55,332 nucleotides of DNA from Candidatus Omnitrophota bacterium (GTDB lineage: Bacteria; Omnitrophota; Gorgyraeia; 2-01-FULL-45-10), in assembly GCA_026387175.1 (NCBI GenBank), contig JAPLME010000007.1, positions 192,487 to 247,818 on the forward strand, read 5' to 3'. Position 1 is the stretch's first letter; each line of letters opens with the position of its first letter. The translations under genes were made by a program, and so were the position numbers. The notes below the pieces were generated by a model. That model saw only the letters and a program-made list of their open reading frames with translations. It was not told where the DNA came from and searched no databases. Below are positions 25,611 to 33,050 of the stretch, in pieces.

Positions 25611-26458
25611 TGGGGATAGAACCTCTTATGCATTTCGACCAATCCATCCACTATTCGTGGGCCCGGCCTCAATATTGTATCCGGATCTACATCATTATAC
25701 ACCCGCCCATTTCTTACGGCGGATATATCTCTCCAGCCGAACCTGCTCTTTATCGTATCAAGGGCATTCTTTTTCTGCATATAGCACAATATGATCACAT
25801 CCGGATTCTGTTTAATGACATCCTCCGCGCTGAAATAACTGTAATTCTTCTTAGCGTTCGACGCGATATTTATGCCGCCGGAGGCAGCGATAAGCTCGTC
25901 GATCAAAGAGCCGGAGCCTGCCGTCATTATCGGGTTGCCCCAAAATTCAACGTATGCTTTAGGTCTCTGTGATTCCGGAACGGATGCGACCATATCGGTA
26001 ACGCTCTTTATCCCGGTCTTCATCTTATCGATCAGGCTATTGGCGGCATATTCTTTATTAACGAGCTGTCCCATTTCCTTAATAGAAGCGAACAGTTCTT
26101 TCAGATTGGAGGGGTCGCTTACACAGACTTTAAATCCTAATTGTCTTAATTTTGCGACAGCCGGTGCCTGTTCAAGTGAAGTACAGAATATGATATCCGG
26201 TTTCAGTGAAATGATCTTCTCGATATCGGGCTGACTGAACGTTCCTATCCTCTCCTTGCCATGAACGCTCTTCGGATAATTGCAGTATTGGCTCACCCCG
26301 ACGATCTCCTGATCCAGTCCAAGGGCAAACAATATCTCCGTAGATGATGGGGCAAGCGAAATAACGCGCAATAACTTGTTTTCCGTACCGAAAGAAATGC
26401 CGGACAGGAACAAGGATAGGACCAGCGATATGGCGCATACCTTTAAACATTTTTTCAT
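25607..26458 (-). CDS. btuF: Periplasmic cobalamin-binding protein
   Basis: Substrate-binding protein of 283 residues with an N-terminal signal peptide (MKKCLKVCAISLVLSLFLSG, cleavage near residue 25). No lipobox cysteine is seen at the cleavage point, so it should be soluble in the periplasm. The class III binding-protein features are present: RVISLAPSSTEILFALGLDQEIVGVSQYC-type opening strand (about 32-60) and the C-terminal WRDISAVRNGRVY (about 247-259), with a long central helix between lobes. Haem or siderophore binding is the alternative for the family, set aside because of the cob neighbours. Confidence 0.9.
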   Translation of the reverse strand: MKKCLKVCAISLVLSLFLSGISFGTENKLLRVISLAPSSTEILFALGLDQEIVGVSQYCNYPKSVHGKERIGTFSQPDIEKIISLKPDIIFCTSLEQAPAVAKLRQLGFKVCVSDPSNLKELFASIKEMGQLVNKEYAANSLIDKMKTGIKSVTDMVASVPESQRPKAYVEFWGNPIMTAGSGSLIDELIAASGGINIASNAKKNYSYFSAEDVIKQNPDVIILCYMQKKNALDTIKSRFGWRDISAVRNGRVYNDVDPDTILRPGPRIVDGLVEMHKRFYPQ

Positions 26459-26507
26459 GTTTCTTACCTATCTTACCGTAGGCAGCTATAAAAGTAAAAT
26501 ATTTATC

Positions 26508-28493
26508 CTAGAACTTCGTTTTCACGCCCCCGTAAGCTGAAAATCCAGGAGTACCATACCCGCGCACCTCTTCATAGTATTCATTGAATAGGTTTTCCAG
26601 CCTGGTATAGATGCTTACCTCTTTGGTAACGGCATATTCCGCCGTCAGACCGACCACAGTATGCGCCTTCATCTTATCGGTCCCTATGTTAAGACGCATT
26701 CCCGTATGCTCGATATTGGTATTGATGCTCAACTTCGGAACAGGTTTTATATTCACGTTGATATTGAATTGGTCTACAGGGACGCGCGCAAGCTGCCTAT
26801 CGGTCGAGTAATCTTTCGTGCCGAGGCTGGTCAGGTTCGCCGCCACTTTCAGTTTTTCATCGAACAGGTTAACCTCAGCCCCGTATTCCACGCCGAGCGA
26901 CTTCGCCTTTGATGCGTTCATGTAAGTGCTCTGGAACGTGGTGGGATCCGTAAAATACTGTATAAGATCGCCAAATCTGGTATAAAAATATGTGACGCTC
27001 ACTTTGAGGGCGTTATTGAAAGCATATTGGTCGATGCCTATTTCAAAAGATCGCGCCTTCTCGGGATTGAGATTAGGATTGCCGCCCAGGAAGAACCAGG
27101 ATGGGTTGGCGGGGGCATGCAGCTGATAGAGTGACGGCGCCTTGAACGATGTCGCGTATGAGCCTCTGGCCCTGGTTCCGGTCGGCGCACGGTAAAAACC
27201 GTCTATCTTGTAAGTCAGGTTTGTGCCGAACTGCGAGTGGTGATCTACGCGCATGCTTTGCGCGGAACCGATAAGATCCTGATAGAATGCCTTGTTCTGC
27301 AAGTAGAGCGCCGAGTTTCTCGCGAAAACTTTTGGGTCATTGCTTTCGCCGTTGGCGGTATTATAATAATAGGCGTCCGACTGTTCGTAGGCATAGTCGT
27401 ATCCTACGGTAACTATATCGAAATCTTTTATATGAAAATTATTCTGAAAATCAAACCTGTTCGCCTTTCCGCAATACCAGTCCCTGAGGCCCGCGGGAGG
27501 ATCGAAGTCGCGCCTCAAGTTATCCATGTATGAATACCTGATCGAATAGTCATAACACTCCAGCGGTTTATGTTCTACATATAGTGAATAAAGGAACATG
27601 TTGGATGTACCCGTGAGCTGGTCATTGTCCTGTAATGCCCACGTCACGGGATTCGAGTCGTCATATTTGTTGCGCGCGTATACGTTCCTGATAGTGGTTC
27701 CTACGGTAAGGTCTGGGGTGATTTCGTAATCTAACCGTCCCGCGACGCTGGTCCTTCTATATGGATCTGTTTCCTGTATATTCGGAATAGTCCGCTGATC
27801 GGCAGACGAGATCCCCTGAGTATTGAATTGCGAAAAAGCGAACGAATAATGCAGCCCTTTTTCGTATCCCCCCAGATTTACATACTCAGTCAGTGTCTGA
27901 AATGACCCTGATTCGATGCCGGTCTCCAGGAACGGCGCGTCAGGCTTTTTGCTCTCGATGCTTATGACTCCCCCTATTGCGTCGGAACCATACAGCGAGC
28001 TCTGCGCCCCCCTTAAAACCTCGATCTGCTTTATGTTATCGAAAGGCAGGTTGGCAAAATCGAAGGCACCGTTCACGGATGCCGGGTCGTATACCTTCAC
28101 GCCGTCTATGAGCACAAGCGTATGGTTTGGATTGGCGCCGCGTATGCGTATCTCCGTCTGCCCGCCGAAGGCGCCCGACGAAGTCTTGGTCACTCCCGCC
28201 TGATCGACCAGTATATCTTTTACAAAATTATCTTTTTTTTCGTCGATCTCCGTCTGTCCTATGACCGTCACATCGCTGGCCGTCATAGTCGATGATTCCC
28301 TGATCCTGTCGGGGGACACGACTATCTTCTCAAGGCCGACCACACTGCCCAGTATCTCCTTTATTGGCTGGCTTACTGTCCCGGCAATGCTTTCAATGGT
28401 ACTCTTATCGTTTTCATTATGTTCATTTTCTACGGCAAATGCTGTTTGCCATGATAAACCAAAAACAATGACAAGAACTATTATCTTTCGCAT
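26508..28493 (-). CDS. btuB: TonB-dependent outer-membrane receptor for cobalamin (BtuB-like)
   Basis: First gene of the riboswitch operon; 661 residues. A signal peptide (MRKIIVLVIVFGLSWQTAFA) is followed by an extra acidic segment, then the plug domain (about 60-180) with IRIRGANPNHTLVLIDGVKV and VLRGAQSSLYGSDAIGGVI, then a beta-barrel of about 22 strands that ends in an aromatic residue (KTKF). EKIVVSPDRI just before the plug may serve as the TonB box. The start is ATG 28493, preceded by AGGAG at 10 nt; the longer frame (15 codons up) would start inside the terminator hairpin. The riboswitch indicates transport of cobalamin or cobinamide. Confidence 0.92.
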   Translation of the reverse strand: MRKIIVLVIVFGLSWQTAFAVENEHNENDKSTIESIAGTVSQPIKEILGSVVGLEKIVVSPDRIRESSTMTASDVTVIGQTEIDEKKDNFVKDILVDQAGVTKTSSGAFGGQTEIRIRGANPNHTLVLIDGVKVYDPASVNGAFDFANLPFDNIKQIEVLRGAQSSLYGSDAIGGVISIESKKPDAPFLETGIESGSFQTLTEYVNLGGYEKGLHYSFAFSQFNTQGISSADQRTIPNIQETDPYRRTSVAGRLDYEITPDLTVGTTIRNVYARNKYDDSNPVTWALQDNDQLTGTSNMFLYSLYVEHKPLECYDYSIRYSYMDNLRRDFDPPAGLRDWYCGKANRFDFQNNFHIKDFDIVTVGYDYAYEQSDAYYYNTANGESNDPKVFARNSALYLQNKAFYQDLIGSAQSMRVDHHSQFGTNLTYKIDGFYRAPTGTRARGSYATSFKAPSLYQLHAPANPSWFFLGGNPNLNPEKARSFEIGIDQYAFNNALKVSVTYFYTRFGDLIQYFTDPTTFQSTYMNASKAKSLGVEYGAEVNLFDEKLKVAANLTSLGTKDYSTDRQLARVPVDQFNINVNIKPVPKLSINTNIEHTGMRLNIGTDKMKAHTVVGLTAEYAVTKEVSIYTRLENLFNEYYEEVRGYGTPGFSAYGGVKTKF

Positions 28494-28510
28494 TTCGTTG
28501 ACACTCCTAA

Positions 28511-28543
28511 ATAAAAAAGCCCTCGGCAAAAATGCCAAGGGCT
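28511..28543 (-). terminator. Riboswitch-associated intrinsic terminator
   Basis: On the minus strand AGCCCTTGGC, a 6-nt loop and GCCGAGGGCT form a 10-bp stem (one G-T pair) followed by six Ts. It lies between the aptamer and the btuB start and overlaps the sequence just upstream of the ribosome binding site, so the switch probably acts by premature termination. Confidence 0.88.
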
Positions 28544-28610
28544 AGTTCCCTGTTCTACTAAACCCGTATATGCTGGTATTTCACGTACCAGTCCGCATCG
28601 GCGGAATCAT

Positions 28611-28781
28611 TATATAGGTAGGTCTTCTGACTGGGGAATCATCCTACTCTTCTATGCCTTCTCATCCCGATACAAAAGGACAATGGCCTCTTTAGAATTT
28701 CGTCATCCCCTACAGCGGCGGGACCGTTTCCGTTTAACTTCACTCGGAATTCCCTTTTAAGCCCTCCCGGGCGCCTATATA
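28611..28781 (-). promoter_or_regulatory. Cobalamin riboswitch (AdoCbl aptamer)
   Basis: P1 is formed by TATATAGG (28781-28774) and CCTATATA (28618-28611). The 5' part carries the expected GGGAATTCCGAGTGAA segment and the core GGTCCCGCCGCTGTAG (about 28726-28711). The 3' part carries the B12 box CAGTCAGAAGACCTACC (28633-28617). Downstream of the aptamer a hairpin CTGGTA-7 nt-TACCAG (28592-28574) and the terminator at 28511-28543 make up the expression platform. When cobalamin is bound, transcription of btuB and the genes behind it should stop. The match to the consensus is strong at all conserved blocks. Confidence 0.95.
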
Positions 28782-28804
28782 GCTATATTTCAAAGACAGC
28801 TGCG

Positions 28805-28833
28805 ATTATAATATTACCGCGGTATTATGTCAA
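28805..28833 (-). promoter_or_regulatory. Perfect consensus sigma-70 promoter of the B12 operon
   Basis: On the minus strand TTGACA (28833-28828), exactly 17 nt and TATAAT (28810-28805), all twelve bases consensus. The spacer contains the palindrome TACCGCGGTA. Start point expected near 28798, about 17 nt before the riboswitch P1. The -35 begins 6 nt after the cobO stop codon. Confidence 0.9.
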
Positions 28834-28838
28834 GGATA

Positions 28839-29366
28839 TTAATATTCAATGCCTTTTCGCGCCATCACACCTTTATCGAACGGATGTTTTATCTTCCTCA
28901 TCTCGGTTACAACGTCCGCATACCTGAAGAGGCTCTTCGGACAGCATCTGCCCGTCATGACAAGCTCCACAAAAACGGGCTTTTGCCTTATAAGGACTAA
29001 CATATCGGAGGTCTTTATCAAACCTATCTTCAGGGCGACGTTCACTTCGTCAAGGATCACGAGATCGTAAAGACCTGAATCGATGATGCGGCAGACTTTT
29101 TTAAATCCTCTCGAGGCGCACTCGATGTCTTTCGGAGTGGGCTTCGTTCTTATGAACGGGCCTCTCCCGCACTGCTCGATCTTTATCTTTCCGATATTGC
29201 CGAATATTTTATTTTCGTTAAAGCCGGGACCCTTTATAAATTGATATATACAGACTTTTAACCCCGCGCCCGCAGCCCTGAGGGCCAGACCGAAAGCCGC
29301 GGTCGTCTTACCCTTTCCGTCTCCTGTATATATGTGTACGAGCCCTTTTTTCAACTTCTTCGGCAT
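28839..29366 (-). CDS. cobO: Corrinoid adenosyltransferase (CobO/BtuR type)
   Basis: Transfers the 5'-deoxyadenosyl group of ATP to cob(I)alamin or cobinamide. The 175-residue protein has the variant P-loop YTGDGKGKTTAAFGLALRAAG (13-20 core), the VCIYQFIKG strand, LVILDEVNVALKIGL (about 98-112) and PVFVELVMTGRCCP. It follows the glycosyltransferase by 4 nt and ends the aminotransferase-to-cobO unit. It lies upstream of the B12 promoter and riboswitch, so unlike the rest of the corrinoid genes it should not be switched off by cobalamin. Confidence 0.94.
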   Translation of the reverse strand: MPKKLKKGLVHIYTGDGKGKTTAAFGLALRAAGAGLKVCIYQFIKGPGFNENKIFGNIGKIKIEQCGRGPFIRTKPTPKDIECASRGFKKVCRIIDSGLYDLVILDEVNVALKIGLIKTSDMLVLIRQKPVFVELVMTGRCCPKSLFRYADVVTEMRKIKHPFDKGVMARKGIEY

Positions 29367-29370
29367 AACG

Positions 29371-30042
29371 TCACTTTGTAAATATTATCTTTGCGACAAA
29401 AGCGATGAATCTCAGTGTATCAACCAGAGGATTTACTTTACTCTTCTCGTTATTATATACGGTCTTTATAGGCACCGACTCTATCTTAAATCCGGCTCTG
29501 GCCGATCTTATTATCATTTCGGATTCTATCTCAAAATTCGATGATCTAAGGTTGACCTTCTCCAGGACCTCCCTTTTTATAAGGCGGTAACCGGACTGGC
29601 TATCGGGTATACGCTGACCGGAGAGGAATGATATAAAACTGGACATAAAACGGTTGGTATGTTTCCTCTCTTCGGGCATCGACGACACATCCAGCATACG
29701 GTTGCCTATCACCATGTCCGCGCCCGTCGCTTCCATCCTCTCGATAAAATTTCCTATATCGGCGACCAGATGCTGTCCGTCACCATCCATAACTATGACC
29801 GCGTCGAATCCTTTTTTTATTATATGCTTGAACCCCTCGCGCAAAGACGCGCCCTTGCCCATATTCTTTTTATGCTTGACGACTACCGCGCCTTGAGCAT
29901 GCGCTATTCCGGCCGTGTCGTCGGTAGAGCCGTCATCCACCACATAAACGATAAATCCTTTCTGGACCAGATCAGCGACAATATGCCCGATCGTCCTGGC
30001 TTCGTTATATGATGGTATCAGGACGCAGAGATTCTTTATCAT
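29371..30042 (-). CDS. Family 2 glycosyltransferase
   Basis: A 223-residue GT-A enzyme of the dolichyl/polyprenyl-phosphate mannose or glucose synthase type. It has the opening VLIPSYNEARTIG (about 6-18), VVDDGSTDDTAG (about 36-47), the metal-binding VMDGDGQH (DxD-like, about 86-93) and DSQSGYRL (about 148-155). It lacks the membrane helices and GtrA part that some homologues carry, so it is probably a soluble or peripheral enzyme that loads a lipid carrier. Start ATG 30042 follows GGAA; it overlaps the end of the acyltransferase gene by 38 nt. The acceptor and sugar cannot be read from sequence. Confidence 0.8.
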   Translation of the reverse strand: MIKNLCVLIPSYNEARTIGHIVADLVQKGFIVYVVDDGSTDDTAGIAHAQGAVVVKHKKNMGKGASLREGFKHIIKKGFDAVIVMDGDGQHLVADIGNFIERMEATGADMVIGNRMLDVSSMPEERKHTNRFMSSFISFLSGQRIPDSQSGYRLIKREVLEKVNLRSSNFEIESEMIIRSARAGFKIESVPIKTVYNNEKSKVNPLVDTLRFIAFVAKIIFTK

Positions 30043-30901
30043 CGTTATTCCACATGTTTCGAAATACAAACCACTGCGTTGGATATTTTTTAACGCACGC
30101 CTCTATGGCGCTGGAGCATCTGGCGGTCAGCTCCCTGACAGCTGTTTCCTCGTCAAGACCGGGAGCCGAGATGATAGGCTTTTCCATGAAATATCTGAAA
30201 GTGTTATCCGGCTCCCTCACCAGAAAAGCGGGAACGATAGGAGAACCCAGCCTGTAGCTGAATGTAGCGGGCCCCTTGGGCATCATAGTCCTCTTTCCGA
30301 AAAAGTCCACAGAGATGCCGTTCTTCGTGAAATCCCTATCGCCTAAAAGCGCCAAGAGCTCGTTATTTCTGAGCGCCCTGTAGCAGGACTTTAACGAAGC
30401 GCCCAGTTCTATGGGCTTCATATTGCCCATAAGCCTCTGACTGGTAAAAAAATCATTTATACGTTTATTTTTATGCGTAAGAACTACGGCATTTATCGGA
30501 TAACCAATCATGGAAGTCACAAAGGCTCCCAGCTCCCAATTTCCTATATGGCCGGAAAGCATGATCACTCCCTTGCCCATGGCCAGCGCATCATCTATAT
30601 TGCCGGAACCCTCCACCTTCACATTCTGTTTCAGATAATCCTTGTCTATCTTTTGAGACCTGAAGAAATCAATAAGATATTTTGCGAAATTTCTAAAGAC
30701 ATCTTTTGCCATCATGGCTATGGCTCTATCACCGGCGGAGGGTCCGAGGACCATGGTAAGATTATTTATTACTGCCCTTCTGTCCCTTCGAGAGATATAG
30801 TAAAATATATCCGCTAAAACACATGCCAGGGCATACGATACGCGTATTGGCAATGTAAGCGCCAGAAAGAGCCCTATTCTATATAAGATATACAATATCA
30901 T
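30005..30901 (-). CDS. LpxL/HtrB-family lysophospholipid acyltransferase
   Basis: A 298-residue acyltransferase of the lipid A late-acylation group. An N-terminal membrane-associated helix (about 1-30) precedes the catalytic HX4E motif SGHIGNWE (about 117-124), then GDRDFTKNGISVDFFGK (about 190-206) and a C-terminal WFVFRNMW. These enzymes add secondary fatty acids to Kdo2-lipid A or related glycolipids at the inner membrane. It is evidence for an LPS-type outer membrane. It sits between two glycosyltransferases: 4-nt overlap with the upstream MGDG-type enzyme and 38-nt overlap with the downstream GT2 gene. Confidence 0.85.
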   Translation of the reverse strand: MILYILYRIGLFLALTLPIRVSYALACVLADIFYYISRRDRRAVINNLTMVLGPSAGDRAIAMMAKDVFRNFAKYLIDFFRSQKIDKDYLKQNVKVEGSGNIDDALAMGKGVIMLSGHIGNWELGAFVTSMIGYPINAVVLTHKNKRINDFFTSQRLMGNMKPIELGASLKSCYRALRNNELLALLGDRDFTKNGISVDFFGKRTMMPKGPATFSYRLGSPIVPAFLVREPDNTFRYFMEKPIISAPGLDEETAVRELTARCSSAIEACVKKYPTQWFVFRNMWNNDDKESLRPDTII

Positions 30902-32010
30902 CCGGCCAACACCATTGTGAGCCTGGCTATGTTGATCGCGCTGTCAGGCTTAGAAAGCGCGCGGGCTTTCTGGCCCATCACCTTTAACTTGCTTGTGTTA
31001 TATAGCAATTCCTCTAATACCACCACGACATCTTCGGGGCTTTCAGCTTTTACCGCTACACCCTCCTTAAGCAGGAACCTGGTGTTCATAGCTTCCTGTC
31101 CGGGAAGAGGATTCAGTATGAGCATAGGAACGCCCGCAGTGAGCGCCTCAGCTGTCGTTATGCCTCCGGGTTTCGTTATAATAATGGTGGCCACCCGCAT
31201 CAACTCATTTACATTTTCGGCAAAAGGCAGAATAATGAACTTCTTTTTGAAATGCCTCTTCTTAAGCCATTTATAAACTTTCTTATTCGTTCCGGCCGCT
31301 ACTATCACCTGCAGATTGAGTCCGGAAGCATCCAGCAGCCTGGCCACACTCTTTATCGGGCCTAAACCCTGGGTCCCTCCCATTATAAGCACACACGACA
31401 TGCGGCGGTCGATCCCCATCTCATCGCAGAGCTCTTCTCTTGTGCAACAATCGCGGAATTTAGGATCTATGGGGATTCCGAACTCCTCGACTTTGGCCGG
31501 GTCAATTCCGTTATCTATCAATTTTTTTCCGGTATCTACGGACGGTACTATATATTTATCAACTTCGTTGAATACCCAATAAGAATGCGGCGCATAATCG
31601 GTCAGCACGCCTATAAGCGGTATCTTTATATTAAGGCTCTTTTTATAATCCGCTATCATGCCGCAAGGGAATGCCTGTGTACATATGATAACATCCGGTT
31701 TAAACTCATCCAGAAGAGACTTTAATTTGCCGGTATTAAAGCGGTGGATCATGGCCCTGAGCTTCTGCGTATTCTTAAGGACTTTGGGATTGTCATACAG
31801 ATATTCCCATACCTCAGGGGTCTTCATAACGACGCCCATATATGCCCTATTGATAACTTTTTCCAGGATGGGATTAGTGTAATTAAAGGAGTTTATATTA
31901 AGCGTCTCGACGGTCGGATCGATTATTCGCAGGGCCTTTTCAATGGCACGGCTGGCGCAATGATGGCCCGAATGTTCGGATATGAATAACAGCAGTATCT
32001 TTTTCGACAT
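30898..32010 (-). CDS. MGDG-synthase/UgtP-type glycosyltransferase
   Basis: A 370-residue GT-B enzyme. The N-terminal MGDG-synthase-like domain has the family opening ILLLFISEHSGHHCASRAIE (about 5-24) and DVIICTQAFPCGM; the C-terminal GT28 domain has LIMGGTQGLGPIKSV (about 209-223) and the nucleotide-sugar site TKPGGITTAEALTAGVPMLI (about 281-300) with the following PLPGQEAMN. Relatives transfer galactose or glucose to diacylglycerol, sometimes processively, making membrane glycolipids. With the acyltransferase and GT2 it forms a three-gene envelope-lipid block. MurG is excluded by the MGDG domain. Confidence 0.83.
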   Translation of the reverse strand: MSKKILLLFISEHSGHHCASRAIEKALRIIDPTVETLNINSFNYTNPILEKVINRAYMGVVMKTPEVWEYLYDNPKVLKNTQKLRAMIHRFNTGKLKSLLDEFKPDVIICTQAFPCGMIADYKKSLNIKIPLIGVLTDYAPHSYWVFNEVDKYIVPSVDTGKKLIDNGIDPAKVEEFGIPIDPKFRDCCTREELCDEMGIDRRMSCVLIMGGTQGLGPIKSVARLLDASGLNLQVIVAAGTNKKVYKWLKKRHFKKKFIILPFAENVNELMRVATIIITKPGGITTAEALTAGVPMLILNPLPGQEAMNTRFLLKEGVAVKAESPEDVVVVLEELLYNTSKLKVMGQKARALSKPDSAINIARLTMVLAG

Positions 32011-32020
32011 CGCGAAAGCT

Positions 32021-32251
32021 CTATTCTATTCTTGCCACAATCTGGCCCACTTTGACCTGATCACCTTCACTCACAAGTATTTCTTTTAAAACTCCCGATG
32101 CCGGCGACGGCATGTTGAAAGTGGCCTTATCCGTAACTAATTCGATAAGGTCGTCTCCCTCCTTAACATGCTCTCCTGCGCCCTTATGGCAGTAAGTCAC
32201 GGTGGCGCTGTCAACGCCCTCAGCAAGTGACGGCAATTTAATATCGATCAA
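32021..32251 (-). CDS. Free-standing lipoyl domain
   Basis: A 76-residue protein consisting of one lipoyl/biotinyl attachment domain and nothing else. The lipoylated lysine lies in VTDKATFNMPSP (about 38-49), in the DKA context typical of E2 acyltransferase lipoyl domains (not the MKM of biotin carriers nor GcvH). The start is TTG 32251, overlapping the lipB stop (TCTTGATC) with GAGGTG upstream; family proteins begin IDIKLPSLAEGV, which fits. It is presumably lipoylated by the adjacent LipB (plus LipA elsewhere) and reduced by LpdA. No E2 catalytic domain is attached or nearby, so its partner enzyme is unknown. Confidence 0.85.
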   Translation of the reverse strand: MIDIKLPSLAEGVDSATVTYCHKGAGEHVKEGDDLIELVTDKATFNMPSPASGVLKEILVSEGDQVKVGQIVARIE

Positions 32252-32916
32252 GATTTCACCTCGTCGGTGCAAGCAGGGATAAAGTATATTCTTCCGGAAT
32301 TAAAGACACTGTCGAAATCCGAAATAACAGCATTTTTTGCTTCTCCAACCGTGATGTCTTTCCCGCAGAGGCTCTTCAATGAAGCTATCTTAATACCTTT
32401 TAAACCACATGGGTATATCATGTTAAAAAATTCAAGATCGGGGTTGATATTAATACTCATGCCGTGATACGTCACCCAATTGCTGACGCCTATACCAATT
32501 GACGCCACTTTCTTCCCTGACGCCCAAACACCCGTTCTGCCCGGCTCCCTGCCGGACCGTACCGAGTATCTTTTCAGAAATTTTATTACTACATCTTCGA
32601 GGTTCCGCATATATTTGTGCAGATCCCGCCACTTCTCTTTAAGCTCTATAATAGGATAGACAACGAGCTGCCCCGGGCCATGAAATGTGATGTCGCCGCC
32701 CCTATCAACATCCAGGACCTTTATGCCTTTTTGCCGCAGATACGCCGCATCCGCAAGAAGGTTCTCTTTACCCCCCGTCCGGCCGATCGTAAAGACATTG
32801 CTGTGCTCAGTAAGTATAAGAGTGTCGCCTATCTCGCCCAGTTTTCTTCTGGCGACCATCTCTCTCTGCGTCCTATAACATTCTTCGTAATCTGTCAAAC
32901 CCAGATCCAATATCAC
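32248..32916 (-). CDS. lipB: Octanoyl-[acyl-carrier-protein]:protein octanoyltransferase
   Basis: Transfers octanoate from acyl carrier protein to lipoyl domains, first step of lipoate assembly. The 222-residue protein has GRTGGKENLL (about 49-58), the RGGDITFHGPGQLVVYP signature (about 73-89), the catalytic lysine in SGKKVASIGIG (about 131-141) and the catalytic cysteine in YPCGLKG (about 169-175). It starts at GTG 32916 with AAGGA 5 nt upstream. The following lipoyl-domain gene overlaps its stop. LipA, needed to insert sulfur, is not in the window. Confidence 0.95.
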   Translation of the reverse strand: MILDLGLTDYEECYRTQREMVARRKLGEIGDTLILTEHSNVFTIGRTGGKENLLADAAYLRQKGIKVLDVDRGGDITFHGPGQLVVYPIIELKEKWRDLHKYMRNLEDVVIKFLKRYSVRSGREPGRTGVWASGKKVASIGIGVSNWVTYHGMSININPDLEFFNMIYPCGLKGIKIASLKSLCGKDITVGEAKNAVISDFDSVFNSGRIYFIPACTDEVKS

Positions 32917-32950
32917 TTTAGTCCTTAAACGCTATGTATAGGAGTACCCT

Positions 32951-33050
32951 GAAATATATATTCTCACTCAGGATTTCATCCCGCCAGCATAACTGGGGAC
33001 GAAATATATTGCCTCACTCAGGATTTCGTCCTGCCGGTATGAGTGGGGAC
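32951..33050. repeat. Two tandem copies of a 50-bp repeat between lpdA and lipB
   Basis: Copies at 32951-33000 and 33001-33050 share 41 of 50 positions by my count; the first bases of a third copy follow at 33052-33060. Each copy contains GGGGAC at one end and, in the middle, a small inverted repeat (arms CAGGA/TCCTG around CGAAA in copy 2). Copy 2 overlaps the 3' end of lpdA and supplies its last codons and stop. Possibly a decayed mobile repeat. Confidence 0.85.

Noticed and set aside
32951-33050. Possible CRISPR array
   Set aside because: Only two copies placed directly head-to-tail with no spacers, 82% identity, and no cas genes nearby.
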